The notes under the pieces were generated by a model. That model was not told where the DNA came from, did not search any database, and saw only the letters and a program-made list of their open reading frames with translations. This document shows positions 24,601-35,972 of a DNA stretch of 64,000 nucleotides, in pieces (the stretch's first letter is position 1; each line of letters starts with the position of its first letter). The DNA comes from Cladocopium goreaui (taxonomy: Eukaryota > Sar > Dinophyceae > Suessiales > Symbiodiniaceae), in the NCBI GenBank assembly GCA_947184155.2, contig CAMXCT020001100.1, positions 48,501 through 112,500 on the forward strand, in the 5' to 3' direction. A program made the translations under genes and the position numbers.

Positions 24601-27600
24601 GAAGAAGCTACGTAGAAATGCCGCCAGTCGCCGTTGTGCAGACGGGAGCAACCATAAGCAACAATGAAAGGATCGTTCATGATGTTTCCATCATGTGTGG
24701 GACCTATTCAATCACAAAATGAGCATTAGGTGATATTGATGGTGAGAGGTTTCACAAGCACCAATAGCAGCAAACAGTATGAATATATTAAATAGTTAAA
24801 CAATGTTAAACATACAAAATCCTAGAGAATCCTGCCAACTCCTACAAAGATTCGAGAGTTGTTCTCGATTTGTTTCAAATCTTCAAGTTCCACTTGACTT
24901 AACGATGCGGTGAGTCCTCAATGAGTCGGCTTTGAGCGCCGGCCTGGTCTGATGCCTCTTGCTGGACAGGGGGGCAGAGGGCACTATGTAAATCTATATA
25001 GTATAATCTCTCTACATTATTCCATGTGTATATATATATGTGTGTGTGTGTGTGACTGTGTGTGTGTGAATCCCCAAGAATAGGATACAGTAGCAAAATG
25101 AAATGTCCTCCACTTCTCATCGTGGGTCTTACGACATGTTCGGCCTCTGAGGTCCATACTCGCTTTCTTGTGCTGTTCGGAGTACAAGAGGGATGACTTT
25201 GCGGCTCTGGAGGTTAACCCTGGAGCCGTCAAGTCCCGCGGTCGGTTCAAACCCGTTGGATCCGTTGAGGGACAGTCATGTTGAAGAGCGAACATAGCTC
25301 ACAAAAAGCTACACATGTTTTTTGGGGGGCTATGATAGCTATGTGAAATTATCAGATGGTATTTGGGTGTTTTCAGCTAATTGTGTTGTTTCCTGGGTTG
25401 TGAAATGGATTGTCGTGATAGAGTGATGGCTGCCAACAAGATAGAATGTGAATGGGTCACATGAATAGACTTCTCAAAATCACTTGGGTGTGGTCACAAG
25501 TAGCAACCTTTAAATATCTTTAAATTGGCTTGTCAAAGAGCAAGAATCAGATATATTTGCTTGCACAAGGGTCCTGAGGTTGGACCATGTTTGACCTATG
25601 CCACAATGGTTGGGCTGTGGTTTGGGTTTTTCACTCCCTGGCATCCAAGGGCAACCCCAACTTTGCAAAAGGGGCGGTCCATGCACGACTTAGACGAGAT
25701 GAACTACTACACCATCATGCTGATCCTTAGCTGTGAGGCTGCCATGTTGTTGTCATTGGATTGGTTTAAGAGATGATTTACAGGAAACCCCCATATTTCA
25801 TGGGAAAATCCATGGTTTCCTGCAGATGTTCCCTTAAAACAAAGCCAATGCTGTTGTTTTTTCATTGTTTTTGCCTTTTAGACTTTAGGAAACTTTATGC
25901 CTGGGAAATGCGATGTGATCATCAAATCGCTCCCAAGTTCCTGGTTGGATTTTCCCGAGTCCCAGCAGTTGGATTGCCAAGGATGCGGGACCGGGATGGG
26001 AGCCTCGACCTCTCCTTGGAAAAATCCGACCCGGAATATGCCATGATCAAAAGTATCACAAAGCCCGTCACTTGCGCTGAAGCTGCGGATGGTGTTGTGC
26101 GTGTTTTGTAATGTTTTGTACATTTGAAAAAATGATTTGGTGCCACCCAGTCTACCACAAAGCTCCTGCAGTAGATTTGACTCGCGACAGCATGCTGGGA
26201 TCTGCAGTCTGCAGATCTTGGACATCAACGAAAGTATTTCTTCAGTCCATGCTGGATGTAGAGGAAAAAAGAGGGGGTTGGCCACTCGTTCTATGAAGTA
26301 CTCCTAAACTATCCTAAACTCCTACATGTCATCATACTCATGTTCATCAGTTTGTGTTCGCAAAAGAAATTCATTTGACAAGCGTCTAGTCATAACCCAT
26401 GCGCGTCATAGCGTTGGCGCTTCCTGAGGTCTTGGAATGGAATCGGTCGAATCCCAACAGTCAAGTGCTGGAGTTTGATCGGATTGTGGCGGTGAATCGG
26501 CAGCGGGGCACAGGAGAGTTCAAGCTTGAAAGGGGCTGTGTTTGATGCATACCTGGCCTCGCATTGAATGGGATTGATCAATGGAGTTATTTAAGAGAAG
26601 CACCATTGTTTTTGCTCAAAACATCGGTCTTCCTGCAGATTTCCATTCTTTAAACCAATTCAAGGAGTTGATGAATCTATCGATGATCTCTGCAACAAAG
26701 TTTGATGATTGCGCGTTGAGAAGAATGGTTGTGTATTTGGGGAACGAGCAGTTTTGACTTGTTTTGATCCAGCCAGCTGTGTCCACCATTTCGGCACTTA
26801 TCACAAAGAGCATGGAGTGATATTCTATGATATTCTCATGGACTGTGTGAGGGAACCTATTCTATATATTCTATAAGTCCCGTTCGTCCAAGTTGACTTT
26901 GCAGTGGTTGTTCTGAATGTTGCTCTTCTTGATTCCCCAGATGCCAGGAAGGGAATTGATCAGATGTTTGCAGGTGCTTTATTGGGATCCTGGTGGGTTT
27001 GTTGCCAGCATATCCTTCACATGTTTTTGAAAACAAAACAAGTGAAAACTAATTCAAATTCAATCCATTTCTGGTGAATGAGGGTGAAGTGGTGGAGTAG
27101 TCCTTGGACTGCTGACTAGTACTAGTTCCGGTGATTCGAGCTATTTCGCGCTTCTATTTGCTTTGCACTGACAGATGTAGCGAATCATAGAACAAAGACT
27201 TGGTCGGTGCAACTGAGTTGTCTGCACCTGAAATGAGCTGAATGCTCAGCAGGTGCCCATTGCGAACGAGAGGGTCATGATCGTACTCCAACGTCCAGTG
27301 GAGCACAAGCTAGTCCTGAAGCGACCAGGGAAGTGCCTTGCCGGTGGGCCAGGGGGGGCAAGGCGGAATTGGTGCAATCTACGTAACTTCCCAGGTGCAA
27401 CACAGACATAGACAAACAATGCCTTCAATCTGAGCAAGTTGATTGGACATAATATAACATAATTATTCTGATTATTCTTATGGCATTTATTTGTTTAATT
27501 TTGATACGCATACATGTGTGTTCTTTTCTATTTTTGACTCCATGATTCGACATCCCTTGCTTGGCAGAGGCTGGGGCTCACCATGAATCTCATGCCGAAG

Positions 27601-30600
27601 GACTCGGTCAAGCTACTCGGCAGCCCGGTGAACCATGGTCAGCCAGCATGAGCAATGTCTTCGCTTTGGGAGCACCAGGAAGTCAACTCCCCACAACTGG
27701 CCCACCCTTTCTAGAATGGCTGGGGATGCTGGGGCTCGTGCACTTCTGTGGCAAGTCACCAATGCTGGCTGTTCGCAGAGTTAACTCCGCTGCAAGGCCA
27801 TGGATAGACAAGATTACGGAAGGTTTGTTGAGCGACTGGAACCAGGCAAACCCAGATGAACGCGTCAGTGACTCGCCTGACAACTTCGAGGCAAGCTACA
27901 TACGTTGTCCGATGATCCCAATGGCTTGCCTTCTGGAAGATCATTTGCGCTAATTCATTGTTTGTTGTATCTTTGCTGGCATGTAGCTCATGGATGTTTG
28001 AAGACTAGATTTTAGATCGTTCCAAAGATGTCAAAAGCAAATGTCAGACTTTTGGGGTGGCAGAGAATGTCAAATATATACATATATTATATATACATAT
28101 ATACATATATATATGCATATATATATATGCATATATACATGTTTTTATATATACGCATATAATTTGATATAATATAACATAATAAATCATAATATAAAAT
28201 AGTTTAATATAGAATAGTATAATATAATAAAGTACGATGTATATGTATATATATTTAGTATATATATATATATTATATTTATATTTATATTCATTATTAT
28301 ATATATATAGGCTAAATAATATATATATATATTAGAGAGGTATATTTACACACATATTTATTTAAATGACACGATGTTCCCCTAAAAAAGAGATGGGTGA
28401 TGGTGACCAGGCGCCGTCATCTCAGGAGAACATGACCGAGTCATGTCTGTGGATGGCGTATCAGATCCGCCAGCTTCGGTGGCTCTTCAACTGGCGCGAC
28501 TCGCACTGCAAGGGGTAGATATAAGCTGCACTCATGGACGGCGCAGCTGAAACGATATGAACAATAATTATCAATAATGTACAATATAATCAAATAAACA
28601 GTAACTAAATACATATTACAGATGTGCACTTTACCATGTGCACTTTCACATCATTCAGCAGCTTTCAGAGAAAGCTGTTTTGAAGCGCAAGGTTCTCAAA
28701 ATGTTGTGGGTAGAAGTTGCTTGAGGCAAAGGTGGCCAAACCTCGCAAATATACTGTAACTGTTTCTTGGGTGTTGCAGCGCCAACTGAAATCACGTAGG
28801 GCTATGGATGAGTCGAATCCCTATTGGTATCTATTGGTTAATTCTCTCCGTAAAGCCTGTCACTTTCACCGAGGAAGGAGTCGGACGTGGACCTCACAGT
28901 GCTTCATTACCCGGATGATGGTGGGGATGGCTAAGCCAAGACCACAAGCTGCGCCACAGGGCAATCTCCAAAACCAGTGAGGCCGATGGATGCACCACAT
29001 TGACTTGATTGTTCTGAAGATTTCTAGCTAAAGATTATGAAAAGGAACTGATTTTTCCATAATTTTCATGAATTTTCCGCATTACCAGTCAATGTTCACC
29101 TTGATCGAACAATATATGGCCAATACTGAGATTGCCTTCTGTGACATTGCCAGAATACATGATATGATATGCGAAGCTCAGCGAAAGGTGATGAGTGGTG
29201 ATCTTTGCAGCTGAGTGGCTCATTGGCACCATCTCCACACCTGTTGCTCTTATATGTTTCGCTCATCCTTGTTGGTTTGAGTTGTTCTCCACCAACACTG
29301 TTCTGTTGCAGAGGGTCTTGACATGTCCTAACAGGTCTTGACCTGAGCCGAAGATATAAAGGCTGGCATGCTGGCACCAAATTATCGGGCACAATGTGGC
29401 ATAAGTAATTGAATACCTTCTTGTAACCCTGTGATCCAACATATCCCAAACATTCTCAAGCCTTTATTTGTTTGACATTCTGCCAAAGTATTGGACGGGG
29501 GAGTGGTGAACGGAATCCTTGAGCACATCCTGTGCAGACGACAGGCCTGCGAACTTGCCAGTGGTCAGAAGATCATCACGGCAACCCAGTGATCCTCAAC
29601 GATCCCCAGTCTTACATGTCAGGGCTATTTGCACAGAAACTTATATAATAGAAACATATAGAAACCACTGCCATGATTTTTGGATGTCGTTGGATACCGG
29701 GATGAATCCGCCGAGATTTCAATGACACAATGAGATTAGTTCCTGGAGACATTGGAGATGTTGGCTCGGTTTATTGACTAGTCTAGAGAAATTATACGAT
29801 GACTCGAACAAACACAACATTAAAAAAAAACGGAGCTGCTGCCGCCCTTATCCCCGCGCAATCCATATTGTGGCCAGCATCACATGGTCAGCATGAAAGG
29901 GTAAGTATAGCCCCTGGCAACGTTGCTGATGATCTTGCTCCATACCCTATAATCTCATGGGAACATCGGCCAGCGACCTGGTTGCTTGGTCGGTTTTGTG
30001 CTTCTTGGCAAGATTCCTTGCCTCGCCGTGCGGCAATGGTTGGATCTCATTACCTGCCCTTTGGATCCCTTTGGTAATGTGACATCATTAGCCATGGAAA
30101 CTGGCCATGATTAATGGGCAAATATGTATATATATATATATTTATATTTATATTCATATATATATATATTCCATAATCTATTTCAATGGGTCGATTTCCA
30201 GAGGTTAGCTGCTGTGAATCCAGCCCTTGCAGCTGGCCAGTCATTGCACAGGTCTCACTAGTATCCCTAGTGCATGTAGCGCCGTCAGCGTCAGCTGCTC
30301 TCGGAAAAAAAAAAAGATTCCACTTGCACTGGGATTGTGAAGTTCAGTCTGACTGCTTGTGGCACAGTTCCATGTGCAAACATGGAGATTGCTTCAGACT
30401 CCGTCACCCCCGTCCAGTAGACACTATTCGGTTTGCTTCATTCAACAGGGACCCAACAGGGACCGGAAATGTCCAGAAGCTTTCACACAACATTGCATAT
30501 TTCATATGTGCATCCTTGGCTAAACGGACAGCGGCGAAACGGACAGCCCTGATGAATCCTCAGTCACTGAAGTTGATCCTAAGCACCGATAGAGTTACAA

Positions 30601-32757
30601 CTTGTTACAACAAACTGACGAGAATGGATCCCAAATTGGGGTATTCCAGAAGATTTCTGTGGGTTTGCGTCTAGAGGCTTCAGGTTTCGTTCTTGGATGT
30701 TGTTGGTTGCCAGCTCTTGGTTTGGAATTCTGGGTGACGAACCTGCTACGTACAATTTCACCCAAGTTTGGTTACCGTAGTTTCCCACTGGTTATTTCCT
30801 CAATTTGGTTCCAAAATGAATTAAATTACCCAGTTTTGGGTGCTACAGCTAGTGGTTACTGGCCATTAGTTGTCATTTCTTACTCTACCATTTTCAGTCC
30901 ATTTTCTGTAAAATATAAACTAAGTTATCCTGTATTCAAAGCGCTTTTGGCTTCCCCATTTGTTGGGTGGCTGCGCTGCTCGTCTCTGCCCCAGGTCAGT
31001 CTCCAGTGGAGATGGCGACTGAGAGAGAGAGAGAGAGATTATAATCTTACAAGCAATGATAAATGCACAATCTGTTCTGCCCCTAGTTCTACCATGTATT
31101 TGGTTCTATAATTCATTGTTGTGAATTACACCCTGTTAACCCTCTTACTGTAGGTGCTAGCAGTTCGCAGTGTTCACCTACCTAGCAGGCGCCTCCTCAC
31201 CACCAGCAGTGCCAGTGAATTGCAAGGGATTCCAGGCGGGCCACTGGTTTTGGGAGGTTATAGAACATACATATATATATATATACAGAGTCCCAAAAAT
31301 GACTAATAATAATTATATATATATAATATATGTTACCATATTGTTCCACGTTTATGCACTATTCAGAATCCAACATGGGAAAAAAGCCTGAAACCAATCA
31401 GCAGAAGGGATGACACAGGCTTTTTGGCACTGCACATGTGCGTTAAAACTTTTTCAGAAAGTCACCAACCAAATTGGACGCTCCCCTATCAGTCAATGCC
31501 TGAAATTACCAATTTCTTGGGCACCTTGGTTCCCAATGGTTGGGCCAAAGCCAAAGAAGTTGACCGGAGGCCATGAGCACTTCGCTGCTGAACGAATTGG
31601 ACGGTGGCGTTTGCAACGGCTTGAGCTATGCGGAGCGCCTCAGCCGAAATCACTTTGGTTTCAAGGTACCTTCTGGATCCTTCTGGTAATTTGGCACCTA
31701 GCTATTGAAAATGGCCCGTTTATAGATTATTTGCATATTAAACATGGTGATGTTCAATAGTTATGTTAAATTGCCAGAGGGTATCTTCAAGGTTTTTTGA
31801 GGATGAGATCTGAAAAGTGTGGCATTTCCAAAGTGAATACTTCGCATCAATTGCCTGATGTGTGACGCAAGTTTCTGAACAACGCTCTAAGTTACCTATC
31901 ATCAGGGGATGTTGAGGGCTGGGTCTGAGGATCATCCGGGATTATCCAGATCTTTGGGCAGCACGAGAGCGAGACAAGCTCAATTTCCGCTATCCAAACG
32001 GCGAGTCGTACCAGGCCTCGTCAGTAGGTACTGTGTTGCAATGTGACGCATTCCTGGGGGTTCCAATGGGTCCCATGTCACGTGCTGGATGGCGCGGGGA
32101 TTTTGACGAATCTTGGGGCTCACAAATTGCCACTCCTGCATTTTCATCGGACATCCGGATGGGCTGCACCTCATGTAGCAGCGTAGCGAAAGCGGCCAGG
32201 ATGTTATTGGGCGGCTTCGGCCGATCATCATTGAACTGGAGCGGCAACGTCGATCCATTCTCGTGACTTGGAGGTGTTGAAAGGTGTGTTGGAATGGAGG
32301 TCCAACCTGGGTATGTATGATTCCAACTTATTCCAGGAGTCCTGTAGCTTGATGCAGTCTAAGCTCAGGCCCATGGCATGAGACCTCGCATCGCTGAGGT
32401 TATTTCTCATTTGGCAGTACAGCGATGCTTGTATGCCTACTTTACAGGAACACCTATGGAGGAGAATCACACTGGATCTCTGCCTCGGCTTGTCTTTCCA
32501 ACCAAGCAGCGATCATCAAGAGCTACAACAGAAATTTGGTACATGTTTTGCACCAAGAACAGATTTTTTCGGACTTCTCTACGAAGTTTGTACATGTTTG
32601 TACATCATTTTGTTTGCCACCCCCTAGATGATCCTAAATGGCGTCGCTAGGAGATCCCATATTTGAACATGGACATGCACACAGTGGTAGAGCTGCGTCC
32701 TGGCGCCTTTGATTGTCAAGTCCGTTCTGAGCTTCTTGGCGAAGGTGCGCTGATTTG
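18652..32757 (+). CDS. PFKFB: 6-phosphofructo-2-kinase/fructose-2,6-bisphosphatase (multi-exon)
   Basis: Cytosolic bifunctional enzyme that makes and breaks fructose-2,6-bisphosphate, the switch between glycolysis and gluconeogenesis. Exons read by eye: 18652-~18760 (N-terminus, ATG after a strong acceptor), 18977-19078, ~19358-19415, ~19597-19679, 20125-20192, 20292-20326, 20622-20658, 20906-20955, ~21455-21507, 21764-21808, 22089-22124, 22743-22829, 23291-~23360, ~31577-31635, ~31940-32014, 32200-32262, 32399-32463 and 32651-32757 (TGA). All family blocks appear in order on one strand with matching phases at most junctions. Two pieces are missing or unsure: the part before 22743 (NRI..SR region) and the WTS block. 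The WTS block may lie at 28882-28930 (RTWTSQ), inside an otherwise 8 kb gap. Several donors are GC or GA. Confidence 0.93.
18977..20955 (+). CDS. PFKFB: PFKFB kinase half (P-loop 6-phosphofructo-2-kinase domain exons)
   Basis: The first core exon reads RVLLCMVGLPARGKSYITKM, a complete Walker A (GLPARGKS) with its Lys. Next come FPVKAFNAGNLRRQTG (family FNVGxYRR), then FFSSAESATKMREQIADEC, then the Walker B-like block VAIFDATNTTTR. These are followed by RRQRIIDKCRQ, VKVFVESICDN and EILERNYKLKLDNDDYR. Every block has a direct counterpart in animal, plant and yeast enzymes. The residues for ATP and fructose-6-phosphate binding that I can judge are kept, so the kinase should be active. The acceptor sites are ordinary AG. 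The exon ending at 20658 is followed by GCGCCG and that ending at 20955 by GCTCAG, both GC donors. Confidence 0.93.
22743..32757 (+). CDS. PFKFB: PFKFB phosphatase half (histidine phosphatase domain exons)
   Basis: The exon at 22743 reads FFLSNIHIQPRCIWLTRHAE and then SGDQLSG, the phosphohistidine site. The usual RHGE is RHAE here. The next exon gives ILGSHRGELTHNGRNY. After a long gap come LLNELDGGVCNGLSYAE (catalytic Glu), RDYPDLWAARERDK with FRYPNGESYQ, DVIGRLRPIIIELERQRR, VISHLAVQRCLYAYFTG (second catalytic His) and IPYLNMDMHTVVELRPGAF, ending GEGALI and stop. The three catalytic residues His, Glu and His are all present. The Gly-to-Ala change next to the first His is unusual for the superfamily and could lower phosphatase activity. 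Confidence 0.92.
23143..23243. mobile_element. MITE-like palindromic element flanked by TA
   Basis: A 101-bp element has inverted ends CCCTCTGGTAATTTAACATA and the near-perfect reverse complement TATGTTAAATTACCAGAGGG. It is flanked by TA on both sides (23141-23142 and 23244-23245), as expected for Tc1/mariner-type insertion. It has no coding capacity. It lies in a PFKFB intron, just before the exon at 23291. Confidence 0.8.
25036..25070. repeat. (TG)n microsatellite
   Basis: TG dinucleotide run next to a short TA run, inside a PFKFB intron. Confidence 0.85.
28072..28362. repeat. AT-rich tract of TA microsatellites
   Basis: Almost 300 bp of TATA and ATAATATA words with very few G or C, inside the large PFKFB intron. 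Similar shorter tracts occur at about 30127-30172, 31267-31330, 33101-33150 and 35929-35962. Confidence 0.9.
31666..31784. mobile_element. Second, eroded copy of the TA-flanked MITE
   Basis: The right end TTATGTTAAATTGCCAGAGGG followed by TA matches the element at 23143-23243. The left end reads TTCTGGTAATTTGGCACCTA and is worn. The interior shares the TTCAATAG..TATG style. It lies in a PFKFB intron between the exons at 31577 and 31940. Confidence 0.7.
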
Positions 32758-35700
32758 AGGTGAAAAACTGAACAACAAATGCTTTGAAAGCTGTTCCCTG
32801 GGGAAAAAACTGGAGCAGCTATCCCTAGGGCCCCTAGAATCAGATGCTTTGAGGTTTTTGAATATGCTCAACTGTTGCTGATGCAACTGTTGTTGATGTG
32901 CTCCCATTTCTGTGGAATGTTGTTGGACTCGCGGCCGGAAAGCCGCCAAGGAATCTTTGGGATACCAGTCCTGAGTGTCCGACACCCTTGCGCTGATCAA
33001 GGCTGCATGTTTTCCCTATGTTTTCCCTTTTTTCCTTGTTTTCCCGCGGTGCGCTAAAATGGTCGCCTCTCAACTATCAACAAGACCTGGAAGTCTATAT
33101 ATATATAATATATATATATATATTTATTTATTTATTTATTTATATTTATCACTGGCATCAAACAAATCAAGCACACAAAGGCTGTTGCGCCGCCACCCGC
33201 GCCGTAGCGCTGAATGCTTGAACGGCTGCCCGCTAGAGGGCCAGCCCCGATCATCAAAGGCTGGTGAAGACACATTGATGCTGAACCAGAAATAGAGTCC
33301 AACATCCTGCAATGAATTTTGGTTCCTCCATTTTTGTGTTTCATTTCTGGACTTGGGATGCTGTTCCCGCGCGTGGTCCAACCTGAGAAATACCGGGTTT
33401 CTGGATGTTGCCTGGACATGCCATATTCCATAGTGAGTGATGACGCTGATCTTACCAGAGTAAGAGGGATTGGAACTCCAGGGCAAAAATTCGGTCCGCT
33501 GGCAGTTGACTCTGGGTTTGAAGGGCAGTACAAAACAGGAAATTGCATCATTTTGCTCTTCCCGCTTGTGACTCTAGTTTGTTGGTTTTGTTACCTGCTT
33601 CGGGGGCTTCGCATGAAAGACAAGAAACAATTTGAAAGGCGCGGCATATATTCCAGTATTTCCAGTATTTCCAGCGTTATGTTTTGTTGGTATGGAGGCT
33701 GCTCAGGGGTTTTAGAGCAAAAGCTAGTTTTGAGTCGAAGAGACAAGGACAAGAGGATGGGTTGGCCGAGCCTTTTCTTGGCTTCAGCTGCTTTTTTTGG
33801 GGGCCCAAAAGTGTCCTTCCAGTCATGATAGTCATGACTGGAGGCCATGCAACTGGCATAAAAACAAATATTTTGTGATGCAGATGTTTGACCAGGTTTT
33901 GACTGCAAATCATGAAACCTGGGATTTACATGGATTTATTACACATGATTTACATGTCTACATCAGGTTACATCAGCCTCGTCGTTCTTGATGTTCTTGT
34001 CTTGCAATCAGAGCATTGGAATCAACTAGCTCCGCAAACCATAGACAATTAGACAAACCATCAGGTTCGACATTGGCCATCAATGTCTTGCCTATTTGGT
34101 CAAGTCTCAAAATGTGTTGGTACCCTAAGCTACAGTACCACACTTGGTGAACGTTCGCTATGCAAAGCTTTCAAGTGCCTGCAGCGGTACATATCTTGAT
34201 TTTGTTGCTGGGGAGCATTGCCGCTTAGCACCCAAATTTTGGCCTCGGCGTTGCCTTTACTTTCAGATGTGGGAAAATGACAAGTAAGTCAGTAAGTCTA
34301 AATGCACGGCGTCACAAAATGGCCAAGACCCGGTGGAGTCAAGAAGATGAACCTGCATTGTCATATTTGTCCCAAAAGAGAATGATTCAGACTGACTCCG
34401 CCATGAGGTAGTACCTTTTTGGTTTCTTGACCAAGGCGCTTGTGAGAACAGGAAGCGTTGTCAAGCCGCAAGTACGCTGGGCGCAAAGCACCTTGCTTCA
34501 TTAAGCGGGTTGCTGGCATTTTTTTGGCAGGGCACTGCCGCAGTGACAAGCAGGCGCTTCAGTTGGTATGGTACCGGACGCCAGGCTGTTGTCGTTTTCG
34601 TGTCAACTTGTATAACTGTATAGCACATGTGAGTGGGAATTGTCCAGTTTAGTTAGTCTGCTTGCAGTCACCATCGGAGCAACCAAAGCTGCACTCGATT
34701 ACTTCGCAGGGCAAAGTGGGCAACATGGTAGGCAGATCACTCCCCGAATCTTCTGAGAAAAAAGGATGGGTGCTTTTAGATAGCTTTCAACTTTCAAGCA
34801 TGAACCCATGTTGAGAGGAAGAGAGATGGAGAGCTGTGTGCCTGCCCATCGTTGGTCATGGCTCTAAAACTGTTCCCAAGACGGATGCGGCCAATGACCA
34901 GCCAGCTAGTAGAGAAGTTTGTTGGAAGGGCCCCCTGATGCTGCACCATGTTGCGCTATTAGGCAATAGCACCCTGTTTCTGGAGCTTCGACCGCCCAAG
35001 GGCGGGTTGCTTGGCAGCAGAGGTGGAAATGTTGGAATCCAAATCGCCTAGTGTAAGCACCACAATAAATATCAAACCAACTCCGTTAACTATCACAAAC
35101 TCATCAAACAAGATCCCTAGTGGCAAAAGCCACAGGAATCATATACCTTTACTATCCTCTAAAGTTGAAATAAGTTGAAATCAGTCGTTTGTAACAAGCC
35201 CATGGTGTGTCAGAAATGGACCTCTTCGCAGGTCCAGCTGCGGAGAACTGGTGGCGGAGATTTTCTTCGACCGAATTGTCGTGTCCACCCCATGTGCTGA
35301 TGCACAGCAGCAATGGGACTTGGAGCTTCGGGAAGACGTCCCCTGGTTCAGGGACCTGGTAGGACATGGTAGAATCAACGAGGGAAATCTAGGGAAATAC
35401 GAAACTGGTGAAGTTGTTCTGACTTGTTCTGACAGGATTTGCCATCAAGATCCATGAAGTGATCCATGAATCATCTTCACAACCGCACTCTTGCCAAGAC
35501 TTCAATGGGTTTTTCTATTCAGTGAAACTTTGATTGGTTTGGCATGGTTTCAATGGTTTGGCACTGTAAGCGGAATTGCGCTTGGAAAATGAATTTCTAC
35601 AAACAGAAACGAGCAGACCACCACTGCAAGACTGTTTGGGGAACCCAGCTGCCAACCACTGAAATCTCTCAGGTTTGGTCCGAAGACTCACGAACCTTAG

Positions 35701-35972
35701 GTCGCAATTCATGTTTTGTTGCTAGATTGCCAGGGTCTGCCTTTAATTTACTTGAACAATGCATAGTTATATAATGTTATATTGTTGTATATTGTTGTAA
35801 AGATTGTAAAGTGAACGCGCACGTGAGCGCATAAATGTCTTATGTAATGTGCGTGCATGTGTGTGTGTGCGTGATGTGATGTGTTTGAATGGAATGAGTT
35901 GAAATGACATAACATGACATGGAATGGAATGATATATATATATAATATATATATAATTATATTCGTTTGCAG
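32758..35972. other. Spacer between PFKFB and the first PDI-like gene
   Basis: No firm gene. A 169-codon open frame at 33319-33828 contains one hydrophobic segment (CIILLFPLVTLVCWFCYLL) with basic residues after it, but has no known relatives. A possible upstream exon of the next gene is at about 35308-35360 (QQWDLELREDVPWFRD). Its ELRE..VP wording resembles a frame at about 45815-45875 (LNFELREFVVPDNSSW) before the second PDI-like gene. Confidence 0.4.

Larger units (their letters stand above)
23361..31576 (+). other. Long internal gap of the PFKFB gene
   Basis: About 8.2 kb between recognised phosphatase exons. One or more small exons must lie here to supply the WTSxLxRTxxTA block. The best candidate is RTWTSQ at 28882-28899, which is weak after the Gln. 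An exon-like frame at 27569-27650 (RLGLTMNLMPKDSVKLLGSP) and the ORF ending at 27953 are not recognised. Confidence 0.4.

Noticed and set aside
33319..33828. 169-codon + strand ORF as an independent gene
   Set aside because: Only one hydrophobic segment and no known motif. Length alone is weak evidence in a window this size, so it is noted inside the spacer entry.
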